A stretch of DNA of 64,000 nucleotides from assembly GCF_026802175.1 (NCBI RefSeq), contig NZ_CP113797.1:2829026-2893025 (forward strand), given 5' to 3'. Source of the stretch: Thermocoleostomius sinensis A174 (GTDB lineage: Bacteria; Cyanobacteriota; Cyanobacteriia; Elainellales; Elainellaceae). Position numbers and translations under genes: made by a program. Of the stretch, positions 54,027 through 63,621 are shown piece after piece; positions within the stretch are counted from its first letter, which is position 1, and each line of letters starts with the position of its first letter. Below the pieces are notes generated by a model that saw nothing but the letters and a program-made list of their open reading frames with translations, did not search any database and was not told the origin of the DNA.

Positions 54027-55217
54027 TCAAATTGGTCTACCTGGCGATATTGTTTGTCGCTTATGAGCGATCGTGTAAATGTTAATTAGTTCCTGGTAGT
54101 TTCTCTCGACTGTGTATTTTGCCTCAAACTCGGCTCGCGCTGCTTGGCGCATGTGGGCCAAGGTTGCTGGATTCTCTAACAACCATTTCACCTGCTTGCT
54201 GAGATCATCCGGATCACCAGGGCAAAAATGTAACCCAGTGCGCCCGTTATCCACTAACTCTGCGATCGCTCCAATATTAGCGGCAATAACGGGGGTTCCT
54301 TTGGCAAAGGCTTCGACGGCAACCCGCCCAAAGGTTTCATACCATTTAGAGGGAAAGATCAGACAAGTTGCCTCGCCCATCAACCTATAAACCTCTGCCA
54401 GAGGTTTACGTCCCAACCATTCCACCTTTGGTAAGCGCTGTGTTGCTTCAATCACGCGATCGGACAGCGGTCCATCTCCGACAATCTTGAGCGGTATTCG
54501 ATCGCCCAACAGGGTCCATGCGTCCAGTAATGTGTCTAGGCCCTTTTCGACCGAAAGCCGACCTACATACAGCGCATAGCCGCCGCTGCCCTGTCCTAAA
54601 CCTGGATCAGGGTGAATAAAGTGAGGCTTAACGACAATTTTTTCAGCCGGCAATCCCCCTTCAATAAATTTCTGTCGAGCAAACTCCGTCAACGCTACAT
54701 AAAGATCAACCGTTTTCGTCCAGGTTCGCATGAACCGATGTACGGTCAGCAATGTGGCTACACCAGCCGATGCCACCTTGTTCTCTCGATAGCAACCGTG
54801 CTGCACACCTGGATATGGAATAACTTTTCCCAAACAATCTTCACACACCTGCCCTCCCCGAAAAAACAAGGCATTGGGGCACAGCAGTCGATAATTATGC
54901 AGCGTTTGTACGATCGGCACGCCTTCCGCCTTAGCGGCATAGTAGATTGATGGAGAAATCAGCGGAAAGAAATTCTGTACATGCATGACATCAAAGGATG
55001 CGGCGGCTAATGTCCGCCGAACAGCTTGGTAGGCGTCCTGTGACCAAACGGTTTTAGCTGCCAGTTGAACTCTGCCGAAGTGAGCCAGGCGATCGTTGGT
55101 CTCTTCATAGACTTCAACCTTGTGTCCCCTTTCACGAAGCAGCGCTACTTCTGCTTCATAACATTCGTCTTCGCCGCCGCGAATTTTGTATTCATTGTGA
55201 ACTGCAAGAACATGCAT
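54027..55217 (-). CDS. Glycosyltransferase, GT4 family
   Basis: 396-residue GT-B glycosyltransferase. N-terminal MHVLAVHNEYKIRGGEDECY is the acceptor-domain start common to GT4 enzymes of exopolysaccharide clusters; the C-terminal nucleotide-sugar domain has YVGRLSVEKGLDTLLDAW and the EX7E motif in YETFGRVAVEAFAKGTPVIA. Retaining transfer of a hexose from a nucleotide sugar is expected; donor and acceptor are unknown. A Cys-rich loop (VCEDCLGKVIPYPGVQHGCY) sits in the N-domain, as in several relatives. It precedes the polymerase-like gene by 37 bases. Confidence 0.92.
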   Translation of the reverse strand: MHVLAVHNEYKIRGGEDECYEAEVALLRERGHKVEVYEETNDRLAHFGRVQLAAKTVWSQDAYQAVRRTLAAASFDVMHVQNFFPLISPSIYYAAKAEGVPIVQTLHNYRLLCPNALFFRGGQVCEDCLGKVIPYPGVQHGCYRENKVASAGVATLLTVHRFMRTWTKTVDLYVALTEFARQKFIEGGLPAEKIVVKPHFIHPDPGLGQGSGGYALYVGRLSVEKGLDTLLDAWTLLGDRIPLKIVGDGPLSDRVIEATQRLPKVEWLGRKPLAEVYRLMGEATCLIFPSKWYETFGRVAVEAFAKGTPVIAANIGAIAELVDNGRTGLHFCPGDPDDLSKQVKWLLENPATLAHMRQAARAEFEAKYTVERNYQELINIYTIAHKRQTISPGRPI

Positions 55218-55270
55218 CGGTCTCTGCCTTTTTTGCTTTTAGGCTTGAATGATATGAATAGAACGGTGAA

Positions 55271-56302
55271 TTAGAAAATGTATTGAATAAACTCGTCAGT
55301 GACTAATTGAGAGGAAAATTCTTGTTCCATGAATTGCCGACTGTTGCGTTTCATGGATTCAATTAGCGGTTTGTTTTGAACCAACTCACTTAATTGCTGT
55401 AAAAGCTCAGTTTGTGAATTAGAGATATAACCATTCACTCCATTTCGGATTACCTCCGGCGCACCAAGTGCATTCTTTGTCGTTAGAATTGCTAGCCCCG
55501 CACAAGCTGCTTCACCTAGGACGATCGGATAGGCATCACACTTTGTAGGTAACACGAAAATATCATGACTTTTGAATAGTTGGCGATGGGCAGATTGTCC
55601 AAAATTAATATCGGTCTTAATGTCAACTTTTGGATGATCGACCGCTAGCGTTTTAGTCACCAATGTTAAGTGTAAATTAGGATTATTTTGCTCTAGAAAC
55701 CATTGCAGCAGCACATCTCCTCCCTTCCGGTACATGTCTCCACCGACAAAGAGAATTCGTATCTGTTGATCTTGGCGATCGGGGCTGGGTTCAAAAATAT
55801 CCAAATCAAAAGAAAATGGTAATCTTCCCTTTCGAAGTTTATTTTTTGGAACGCTATAGTCTTTCGCAATTTCCTCTACCACAGCGTCTGTTAACCCGAT
55901 GATGCTTTTCTGTTTATTTAAAACTTTTTTGTGTATCCAGGTTAGCCATGGTGGAGAAGGCAGAAAATTCCAAATAGGTTCATAAAGCTTTCGTGTCCAA
56001 TCGGTGACAATAAAACTACTATTTGGTTTGACGACCGGATAGGCAAAGAGGGCAGGACTGATCCCCTGAAACAGAATTTTTCGACCTTCTGATTGAGCTT
56101 TTCGTACTTCTCTCCACAGTTCGTAGGACTTCAGAATCCGTCTTCGTAAAAGATCCTGACTTTTTGAATGTTGATCGCGCCGAATGAGGAAGCGATATAC
56201 TTTTAGATCAATTTGTTTATCAAATACTTGAATCAATCGGGTTTCAAGGGTTGTACTGCCGAAATCAATTGGAAAGGTGACTAGAAGGAGTTTGTGATTC
56301 AT
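55271..56302 (-). CDS. Glycosyltransferase, GT4-like
   Basis: 343 residues. The C-terminal half is a GT-B nucleotide-sugar domain: ILFVGGDMYRKGGDVLLQWF, FVLPTKCDAYPIVLGEAACAGLAIL (the EX7E region is altered to D-x6-E) and GVNGYISN. The N-terminal half is divergent and Lys/Arg-rich. Codon use is more AT-rich than in its neighbours, which hints at separate acquisition. Sugar specificity is unknown. Confidence 0.85.
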   Translation of the reverse strand: MNHKLLLVTFPIDFGSTTLETRLIQVFDKQIDLKVYRFLIRRDQHSKSQDLLRRRILKSYELWREVRKAQSEGRKILFQGISPALFAYPVVKPNSSFIVTDWTRKLYEPIWNFLPSPPWLTWIHKKVLNKQKSIIGLTDAVVEEIAKDYSVPKNKLRKGRLPFSFDLDIFEPSPDRQDQQIRILFVGGDMYRKGGDVLLQWFLEQNNPNLHLTLVTKTLAVDHPKVDIKTDINFGQSAHRQLFKSHDIFVLPTKCDAYPIVLGEAACAGLAILTTKNALGAPEVIRNGVNGYISNSQTELLQQLSELVQNKPLIESMKRNSRQFMEQEFSSQLVTDEFIQYIF

Positions 56303-56429
56303 AGAAGTTATTCATGATAGAAGGTACACACGGTATTTTTGAACTGATTGAGCGCATAGCCTTTTAATGAGCTATGTTTGAGACGGTATCGTGAATGCTG
56401 CAAACTCTCTTGAACCTGATCGGGCGGTT

Positions 56430-57656
56430 TTAGGATTGCACCAAGCTGGCATAAAGCTGAGACAATTCCTTGCCCCTAGCCTGCCAACTATGCTGTGCTT
56501 GAACCAGCATTTTTCCTGCTTGCCCCATATTCGATCGCAAATCCGAATCAGTTGCTAACTGCACCATTGCGGCGGCCATATCGGTGACGGCTTGTTCCGG
56601 AGACTGGGCCGCAACCTTAAAGCCAGTTTCTTTGGTGACTTGCACCCCCGGACCACCTAAGTTCAGGCAAATCACAGGGCGTCCAGCGGCCATTGCTTCT
56701 AAACAGACCCAACCGCCCGAATCGTGTAGACTGGGATGCACCAACACATGAGATTGGGATAGCTTTTCCAGGGTTTGTTCGCGGGGTAGCCTGCCCCAAA
56801 ACGTTACCTGATGCGCAATGCCTAGCTCCTGGGCTAGTGCCTGAAGCCGATCGCGCTCTGGGCCTTCTCCACAAATCCAATATTCAGCATCAGGCAATTT
56901 TGCACCTGCAAAGGCGCGAATTCCCAAGTGGAATCCTTTCCAATGCAACAATCGTCCCATGCTAATAAATCGTATTGGAGCAGCCTCCGGCTGCTGACAT
57001 TGCGACAAACGAGCCACTTCTTCAGCTGGTAGCCCAGATTCGGTGAAAATTTCTACCTCGTTAGCTCCCATTCGATAAAGCCGTTGCGCAGTGTCTTCGG
57101 TTGTGGCCCGAATGACGGTACTGCGTTTAACTGTCAGTCGCGTAAACGGATCAAGTTCTCCGATGCCACGGGTAAGTGCACGCGCCGTTTCATAGACCTT
57201 GGCACGTAGGCTAAAATCCTTCCAGAAGGTTTTGGGGGCTGTTTCTCCACCACCAACCGGGCCCCAAACCAACGGCACAGGCAACAATGATAAGAAGCAG
57301 GGAGTTGAATACTTCACAAAGGTGACGTGGTGAATTAAGTCAAAGCCAATTTCCCGGTGTAGCCGTTGCGCCACAAAATAGGCTTGAATTTGCCACAGAT
57401 AGTAGTGAATTTGCATTGCGCCTGACTGCCCCAAGCGCATACTGTCTTGCCAGAAAGGTAAGGTGAAGTAAACAAAGTGAAGATTGGGGACAGGGTTTTG
57501 CGCTAGTTCGGCTTCGATCGCCCGCCTGCTTTCGTCGGGTCGGGTCAAAACCCAAACGTCATGGTATTTGGCTACCTCGCGGGCGACGTTCCAACCGACT
57601 CCAGGCTCAGAACCTCGACCCGGTTCACAAGAATAAGCAGAGATCAAAATTTTCAT
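56430..57656 (-). CDS. Glycosyltransferase, GT4 family
   Basis: 408 residues from ATG 57656 (MKILISAYSCEPGRGSEPGV); the frame upstream is hydrophobic but reads into the sulfotransferase end and is not used. The N-domain start with CEPGRGSEPGVGWN is typical of a GT4 subgroup. The C-domain has SMGRLLHWKGFHLGIRAF, PSLHDSGGWVCLEAMAAGRP (EX7E form GWVCLEAM) and a normal C-terminal helix. Part of the polysaccharide cluster. Confidence 0.92.
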   Translation of the reverse strand: MKILISAYSCEPGRGSEPGVGWNVAREVAKYHDVWVLTRPDESRRAIEAELAQNPVPNLHFVYFTLPFWQDSMRLGQSGAMQIHYYLWQIQAYFVAQRLHREIGFDLIHHVTFVKYSTPCFLSLLPVPLVWGPVGGGETAPKTFWKDFSLRAKVYETARALTRGIGELDPFTRLTVKRSTVIRATTEDTAQRLYRMGANEVEIFTESGLPAEEVARLSQCQQPEAAPIRFISMGRLLHWKGFHLGIRAFAGAKLPDAEYWICGEGPERDRLQALAQELGIAHQVTFWGRLPREQTLEKLSQSHVLVHPSLHDSGGWVCLEAMAAGRPVICLNLGGPGVQVTKETGFKVAAQSPEQAVTDMAAAMVQLATDSDLRSNMGQAGKMLVQAQHSWQARGKELSQLYASLVQS

Positions 57657-57745
57657 CGCTAGTGTACTCAGGTGAGAGAGGATTTGAAAGAACAAAAAGA
57701 ACAAATAGTGGAACGCGATCGGCTGAAAATCGGAGTTGGATAACG

Positions 57746-58627
57746 TCACCAGTTCATATCTTGTTCATAACCAAGTTCAATTAGTACATCCCCAGCAACG
57801 CGCTTAAAGGCTTCTTTGTGTTGCGGATTAAACTTCGCTCTCCAACCGCCTCTGCGTCCCTGTCCTCCTTTGACAAAGGTATGAGATTCTGCTGGATTCA
57901 TCATGTGTGACGAGAACCGCTTGTCAATTTGCTGTGGCGTTAAGTTCAACTCCAAAAAATTCGCAATTTTTTCAATCGTTTGCAGGCGAATTTCCTCGCT
58001 GCTTTCTCCCCGCTCACCAACCAAATCCTCAAATTTGACGGCTAGCGCTGTTGGCTCATAAATCCACCCCTTCCAGCGAGCAAAGTCCTGACCAATATCC
58101 GGTTGAGAGACATTGGAACCAAAAGGTGAACCCACAGGAACACCCAAAATAGAACTCATGAGATGATCATCAAAATCCTTTTGCTGTTTATAAACCTTGT
58201 GTAGGAAAATTCGTTCTTCCTTCATCACCCAGCGTGCGTGGGATACAGCAACATCGCGCAAATCCCGATAAATAAATAGGATCTTGGAATCGAACTCTTT
58301 GAGAATGTTAAGAATTACATTGCAATGCATTAAGTGCGATCGAACAATGGCATGATTAGGAGCAGAACCAATCTTCCAGCGAATATGAGCAGGGGTGTTC
58401 ATAATTCCACACAGAGCTTGAACGGAAACGATATCATTCCATTTGACAAGCCCTGGCATAGAATAAAGAATCTGATAGAGTAAATGAGTGCCACTCTTTG
58501 GATAAGAATTGCAGATTACCAAGGATTTAGAAGAAGTTGGTTGACGCATCCTTTCTTTGAGGTATCTCGTCAAGAAAACGAGGTCTCGCATGTGCAGACG
58601 TGCAATGTCATATGCTTGATAACTCAA
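57746..58627 (-). CDS. PAPS-dependent sulfotransferase
   Basis: 293 residues from a TTG at 58627, chosen because GGAGG lies ten bases upstream; an ATG at 58591 is the alternative. The 5'-phosphosulfate loop is CNSYPKSGTHLLYQIL and the 3'-phosphate motif is FIYRDLRDVAVSHARW, both intact. The C-terminal KGGQGRRGGWRAKFNPQHKE matches the third sulfotransferase region. Within a glycosyltransferase cluster it most likely sulfates a sugar of the polymer or a lipid carrier; sulfated exopolysaccharides are common in cyanobacteria. The reaction would release PAP, the substrate of the nucleotidase at 2.1 kb. Confidence 0.9.
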   Translation of the reverse strand: MSYQAYDIARLHMRDLVFLTRYLKERMRQPTSSKSLVICNSYPKSGTHLLYQILYSMPGLVKWNDIVSVQALCGIMNTPAHIRWKIGSAPNHAIVRSHLMHCNVILNILKEFDSKILFIYRDLRDVAVSHARWVMKEERIFLHKVYKQQKDFDDHLMSSILGVPVGSPFGSNVSQPDIGQDFARWKGWIYEPTALAVKFEDLVGERGESSEEIRLQTIEKIANFLELNLTPQQIDKRFSSHMMNPAESHTFVKGGQGRRGGWRAKFNPQHKEAFKRVAGDVLIELGYEQDMNW

Positions 58628-58685
58628 CAGATTCGAGCCTCCTACTTCAGATGCAAACTAACAAGCTGTCCAATTGGGTTCTAAT

Positions 58686-59804
58686 CTAATGGCCTTGTTC
58701 TAGAAGCGTTTCGTAGACTTCGGCAATTCGTTCTCCTGTTTTCCTCCAAGTAAATTGCTTTGCTCTTTCTATTCCTTTCTCCTTGAGACAATTACAACAG
58801 GACAAATCGGTTTGTAGTTGGTAAACCGCCTTAGCGATCGACTCCACATCGGTAGGGTGGACTAGATATCCGGCCTCGCCGACGACTTCGGGCAATGAGG
58901 TAACATTCGATGCAATTACCGGAGTGCCGCAAGCCATCGCTTCTAGCACGGTCAAACCAAACCCCTCCGAAAGAGACGGAGCCACCAGCACATCGGCTGC
59001 ATTATATAACTGCACCAAAGCGCGATCGTCCGGTTCCCCCACATACGAAACACAGTCTTGAAGTTGATGAGCTTGAATAAACTGCTGTTGTTCGGTATTA
59101 AAGTCGGTGCCTGCCTTCCAAAAGTGAATAGGCAGTCCTCGACTTTTGAGCAGCGCCACAACCTCTAAAATCGTAGAAACATTTTTGCGAATGTGATTCG
59201 ATCCCACATTCAATAGGCAGAAAGTGTCCGCTGCTATACCCTGCTGCTGGCGGAATGCCCTGATCTCGTCGGTTGGCAGCACCCGAAATTTCTCGTCTAC
59301 TGCATTGGGAATCACCGTAATTCGCGATCGATCGAGACCTAACCATTGCACGACCTCATCAGCTGTATAGGACGAAACCGAAACAACATGACTGGCTTTG
59401 TGCATTCCCCAAATCGCGTATTTCCAAATGGACATACTGAGCCAGGGATACTGTGCTCGTCCCTTATACGTTTCTGGTTGGGTCAGGTTGATAATGTCAT
59501 GACAGGTAACGATCGTCGGTTGCCTCTGTTTTTGCAGCCAATAGGCAAGATGTCCGTCGCTGTGGTCAATGATGTGAAACACATCCACTGGCTGCTGCAT
59601 AAGTACCCGAGGAAAGTGCCAATAGCGCTCGTAGTATCGTTGTACCTGATTAACAAATTTAATGGTGCCAGTAAAGCGTTGAGGGGCTAGTTCCACAATT
59701 TCCCAATTGGGACGAGCCGCCTTCAATCCACTGACAATGCCATCGGCATAGACATCCATGCTGAATGATTCGGTTCGGGTTCGACGGATAATGGCAACAC
59801 GCAT
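58686..59804 (-). CDS. Glycosyltransferase, GT4 family
   Basis: 372 residues. N-domain begins MRVAIIRRTRTESFSMDVYA; the interdomain HIIDHSDGHLAYWLQ and VSSYTADEV are typical of GT4 mannosyl- or glucosyl-type enzymes. The C-domain shows LNVGSNHIRKNVSTILEV, APSLSEGFGLTVLEAMACGT (EX7E: Glu-Gly-Phe-Gly ... Glu-Ala) and EVVGEAGYLVHP. Catalytic residues are complete. Donor sugar unknown. Confidence 0.94.
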   Translation of the reverse strand: MRVAIIRRTRTESFSMDVYADGIVSGLKAARPNWEIVELAPQRFTGTIKFVNQVQRYYERYWHFPRVLMQQPVDVFHIIDHSDGHLAYWLQKQRQPTIVTCHDIINLTQPETYKGRAQYPWLSMSIWKYAIWGMHKASHVVSVSSYTADEVVQWLGLDRSRITVIPNAVDEKFRVLPTDEIRAFRQQQGIAADTFCLLNVGSNHIRKNVSTILEVVALLKSRGLPIHFWKAGTDFNTEQQQFIQAHQLQDCVSYVGEPDDRALVQLYNAADVLVAPSLSEGFGLTVLEAMACGTPVIASNVTSLPEVVGEAGYLVHPTDVESIAKAVYQLQTDLSCCNCLKEKGIERAKQFTWRKTGERIAEVYETLLEQGH

Positions 59805-59851
59805 GATTGATAAGCGGCTCGTAGCGGTAAAAGATAGATCACGATTGTAAT

Positions 59852-61087
59852 TTAGACATTCGCAAAATCTGGGTTTGGTTCTGCAACCCTGTTCTTTGCA
59901 TGACGAATGCGGTTGATCACCTGTAAGAAGGCATTCAACTCGGTGTTCAAATCTTGTCCAGCAAACACTTCTTGCGATCGTTCACTATAAAGACGGCGAG
60001 TTTCAGCATCGGTCAGTGACAAAATTGCCTGCACCAGTGCATCCACCTGCCCGTATGGATAAACCAGTCCGTTATAACGATGTTGCACCGTGTCGCTGTA
60101 GCCCCAATTGCCGCAGCGATCGCTGAGAATGGGAGGACATCCCACAGCCATTGCTTCTGAAACCACCAGTGGATGCGGATCAAACTGAGAAGTCGAAATA
60201 AAAGCATCCATAGCGGCATAGTAGAGTGGCAATTGGCTTTGATTGACAAATCCAATGTTCAACACCTCGCCATTGAGTTCTGCCAACCGTTGATCGATCG
60301 CCGCTTGCAACTCGCCGCCGCCAATCATGATCCCTCGTACTCGTGAATCAACTCGATGAGCTTTCGTGATTGCTTCAATGAACTCAAACGGATTTTTCCG
60401 AGCAATATACTTACCAACAAAACAATAAAGAATTGTGTCGTTGTTCCAGCTTAATTCTCGACGAATACGTTGAATCTCGTCCTGTCCCTGCGCAATCGTT
60501 TGTTCATAGCGCTCGCGATCGACAGGATAGCAGCCTCGCACCATTTTGGCATCTGAAACACCATAGTGTCGTAGGTAAATCGCATTGTGATCGCCGCTAG
60601 AAATCCAATGATCCGCCAAGCTGTACATCAGCGGATAGAGCGTTGCCAGTGCAATCTGGCGCGCTCGACTATAGTGGTCATCACTAATAATTGTGGCATC
60701 ATTTTGCATAATAATTGGAATACCACGTAACTTACACAACAACACGGTCAGTCGATAGGAAAGCGTATAGAAACTGGGCAAAAACACCGCATCAAAATTT
60801 GTAGGTTTGAGGCGAGCAAATAACCCTGGGTGAAATAGATTTTTGCTGATTTTTGATGCCACCTGTCCTGTTATAGTTTTGAGATATTCGTACTCATACC
60901 CGCTAGTGAGATCCACATCCCAAGGTTGCGAACTACCTAGATGACGATCGCCGCTTGTCTGATTCTCATTACAAAGATAGAGGGCTGTCACTGATATACC
61001 AGGCTGTTGATTCAGCTTACGCCACAAAGGTGCATGATGCTGTGTCGGATGGGTGAATACAATGCCTAAACGAAACGTATTTGACAT
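59852..61087 (-). CDS. Glycosyltransferase, GT4 family
   Basis: 411 residues. MSNTFRLGIVFTHPTQHHAP opens the N-domain; the C-domain has CFVGKYIARKNPFEFIEAIT, STSQFDPHPLVVSEAMAVGC (EX7E variant with Asp-Pro-His-Pro at the first position) and a helical C-terminus. The variant is seen in several cyanobacterial exopolysaccharide enzymes by memory. The 209 bases upstream, before the next gene, hold nothing I can name. Confidence 0.9.
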   Translation of the reverse strand: MSNTFRLGIVFTHPTQHHAPLWRKLNQQPGISVTALYLCNENQTSGDRHLGSSQPWDVDLTSGYEYEYLKTITGQVASKISKNLFHPGLFARLKPTNFDAVFLPSFYTLSYRLTVLLCKLRGIPIIMQNDATIISDDHYSRARQIALATLYPLMYSLADHWISSGDHNAIYLRHYGVSDAKMVRGCYPVDRERYEQTIAQGQDEIQRIRRELSWNNDTILYCFVGKYIARKNPFEFIEAITKAHRVDSRVRGIMIGGGELQAAIDQRLAELNGEVLNIGFVNQSQLPLYYAAMDAFISTSQFDPHPLVVSEAMAVGCPPILSDRCGNWGYSDTVQHRYNGLVYPYGQVDALVQAILSLTDAETRRLYSERSQEVFAGQDLNTELNAFLQVINRIRHAKNRVAEPNPDFANV

Positions 61088-61296
61088 AGGAAGTCACTGT
61101 AATTTAGTCAAGGTTAATGATAAGTGTCCCCAAACATTCACCCTGTTGCGCTGCGAATTTGCAATCCATTTATTTGCTGGAATGATGCACTAAACTTGAG
61201 TATTTTGTACCTGTGGAATCAAAAATTCATCTCTTTATTTCTTGTGTGCTCTATTTAGTAGGTTTAATTGTTCCTACTGGTGTATTTCTATGGGGA

Positions 61297-62499
61297 TCAG
61301 TAATTTGTATTAGTGGGAAAATATTTGCGTTGCCGTTCAGAATTTAGCACCTCCTGCCACCGTTCGAGCAATCGTTCGGCAATGCGCTCATGCGTATAAA
61401 GTTGATGCACTCTTTTAATGCCATAGTGCTCAAGTTGCTTGCGCCAATGAGGGTCACGGCTCATCCGCTCTAAGATTGCTGCAAGTGCCTCTGCGTTGCC
61501 CTCTGGAAATACCACATCCGATCGCCCAATCACATTTGGAATTTCACCTGAATTTGAACCAACCACTGGAACACCCATAGCCATGGCTTCAATCAGCACG
61601 TGACCAAATTGTTCTTTCCAGGTAGCGATCGTTCGAGATGGCAAAACTAATACATCAAACTGTCGCAAGATAGCAGGCACTTTGTCGTGGGAAACGGCCT
61701 TCTGCCAACTCACTCGATCATCCACTTGCTGCCGAACGGCTTCTTGTTTAAGGTCTGCTTCCGATGACCCCGATCCACACAGTGTCACATGACAGTCTAT
61801 CCCTGATTGCGTCAACAACCGAACTGCTGCAAAGATAGTATCAATCCCTTTTTCTGGAACAAAGCGACCAAGAAAGCCAATCTGCAACCTATTTGACGTG
61901 GAGTTTGACGCGGAATTTGACGAACGGTCTTCCGGTTTTGAAGAACTGAATATTTTGGGATCAACACCCAACTGAGGAATCACTTCTAGTTCGCCAGTGT
62001 AACCCCATTGGCGCAACAACTGCGCTCCATCTTGATTACCAGGAAGCATCAACTGAACAGTATTCATGACAAATTGACGAATCCAACGACGCGGTCGAGA
62101 CAATTGGCGATCGAGATTTTCCCAACCAAACAACGCTAGGGGTTTTCGTGCTAACCGACTCCAAATGGAAAATTCAAGGGCACAAAGTGAAAAAACTTCT
62201 TCTTCTACCTGAATCAAATCTGGCTGAAAGTCTTGAACAACCTGCCAAATTTTCCAAGGTGCATACACATGCGCTCCCCCTCGCCCTGAAAACAAAACTG
62301 GGGCTTGGTAGAGTTTGATATTGGGGTACGGATTTTCAACTTCAAACTGGCGATTCCACTCTAACGATTTCCAATTGCTGGGAACCAACAGACCGACTTC
62401 TACTTTTCCAGTATTAGCAATCGCGTTCAGCTTTCCCTGATTGACGCCTACCACATAGGTATGGCTGACAAATAAGACGCGTAAAGTCGATCGTTCCAT
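61297..62499 (-). CDS. Glycosyltransferase, GT4 family
   Basis: 400 residues from ATG 62499 (MERSTLRVLFVSHTYVVGVN); the open frame reaches 62643 but overlaps the preceding gene. C-domain motifs are IGFLGRFVPEKGIDTIFAAV, LVLPSRTIATWKEQFGHVLI and EAMAMGVPVVGSNSGEIP. A short linker of near-repeats (SNSASNSTSN) arises from a 12-bp unit repeated three times around 61892-61927. It begins 22 bases after the GT2 gene ends, so the two are cotranscribed. Confidence 0.93.
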   Translation of the reverse strand: MERSTLRVLFVSHTYVVGVNQGKLNAIANTGKVEVGLLVPSNWKSLEWNRQFEVENPYPNIKLYQAPVLFSGRGGAHVYAPWKIWQVVQDFQPDLIQVEEEVFSLCALEFSIWSRLARKPLALFGWENLDRQLSRPRRWIRQFVMNTVQLMLPGNQDGAQLLRQWGYTGELEVIPQLGVDPKIFSSSKPEDRSSNSASNSTSNRLQIGFLGRFVPEKGIDTIFAAVRLLTQSGIDCHVTLCGSGSSEADLKQEAVRQQVDDRVSWQKAVSHDKVPAILRQFDVLVLPSRTIATWKEQFGHVLIEAMAMGVPVVGSNSGEIPNVIGRSDVVFPEGNAEALAAILERMSRDPHWRKQLEHYGIKRVHQLYTHERIAERLLERWQEVLNSERQRKYFPTNTNY

Positions 62500-62521
62500 G
62501 TTGGTTCCGCTCCATAGTTGC

Positions 62522-63580
62522 TTACGTAGATGTTGCCATGCGCTTCCTGCCCAATCTGCTCCACAACTTCGGTCGTTTCTGTGGCACAAACAGCCAGGTG
62601 ATGCCAATTTCAGCAAGAGAGCGTGGTAGAATTCCAACTCCAACGAACCAGAGGCTGTACAGTAACCGCTTTTGCCAGTTGTAGTCGGAATATTGCCACA
62701 ATGCCTTAATACCTAAATACATCAGCCGCAGCGGATGATCCGTCTGAACTGGATGATTGATGGGATCAAGCCGGAGAGAAGACAGCCGTGACCAGACGCG
62801 ACCAAACGATCGCATATACAAATTGTCTGGCACTTGGTAGCCTAACTTCGTTCCCCATTCCTGAATTAGCTCACACCGCTGCAAGTCGTGGCGAATAAAG
62901 CGATGAAATCGACTGCTGGCAATACTGGTCATAGCCCATTGGTTGCTGTCATGCAAACGATACACTCCCAACGGTTCTTCTACTGCGACCACTTCACCAA
63001 ATAAGGGAATCAAAACAGATAAGTAATCATCTGAGGTAGTGGCGTACTCTGCGGCAATCGGCATAACCTTTGACAGCGCTTCCCGACTGAGAGCATTCCC
63101 GCTTGTAGCAACACCGTTATAGCCACCTTGCTCTAGAACTGTTTTCCAAACCTCGCCATGTGCCAATGATTGAGTGATGGGCGGATAGGAAAACCCGCGG
63201 GGTTCACCCTTGGTATCGACTACATTGAGGCGATAATGTACTTTGGAAATTCCAGGTTTCCAAGCCGCCACAATGCGTTCGACTGCTTGAGGATATAAGT
63301 AATCATCAGAGTCTAAAAAAATAATGATTTCGCCTTGGCTTTTGATAAACCCACTATTAAACGCGGCTCCTTGTTTGCCATTGACTTCGTGGAATATGGG
63401 AATGATGCGATCGCCATAGGCGCTAATAATTTGCCGCGAATTATCTGTCGAACAATCATCGACTACAATTACCTCAATAGCTGTATAGGTTTGATTCAAG
63501 GCACTATCAATTGCCTCGGCAATGAAGCGATCGTAGTTATAGTTATTAATAATAATGCTAACTCGTGGCTCAAATGACAT
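62522..63580 (-). CDS. Glycosyltransferase, GT2 family
   Basis: 352 residues with the GT-A fold start VSIIINNYNYDRFIAEAIDS, IEVIVVDDCSTDNS, the metal-binding DxD as FLDSDDYLYPQ and a GNALSRE segment; the C-terminal third has no membrane segment strong enough to anchor it alone. It would transfer a sugar by inversion from a nucleotide donor, often the first or a branching sugar of the repeat. Only inverting (GT2) member of this set. Confidence 0.93.
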   Translation of the reverse strand: MSFEPRVSIIINNYNYDRFIAEAIDSALNQTYTAIEVIVVDDCSTDNSRQIISAYGDRIIPIFHEVNGKQGAAFNSGFIKSQGEIIIFLDSDDYLYPQAVERIVAAWKPGISKVHYRLNVVDTKGEPRGFSYPPITQSLAHGEVWKTVLEQGGYNGVATSGNALSREALSKVMPIAAEYATTSDDYLSVLIPLFGEVVAVEEPLGVYRLHDSNQWAMTSIASSRFHRFIRHDLQRCELIQEWGTKLGYQVPDNLYMRSFGRVWSRLSSLRLDPINHPVQTDHPLRLMYLGIKALWQYSDYNWQKRLLYSLWFVGVGILPRSLAEIGITWLFVPQKRPKLWSRLGRKRMATST

Positions 63581-63621
63581 ATTTGTGTCTCTTCTATCTC
63601 ATTTAGGATGAAAGCAATTGC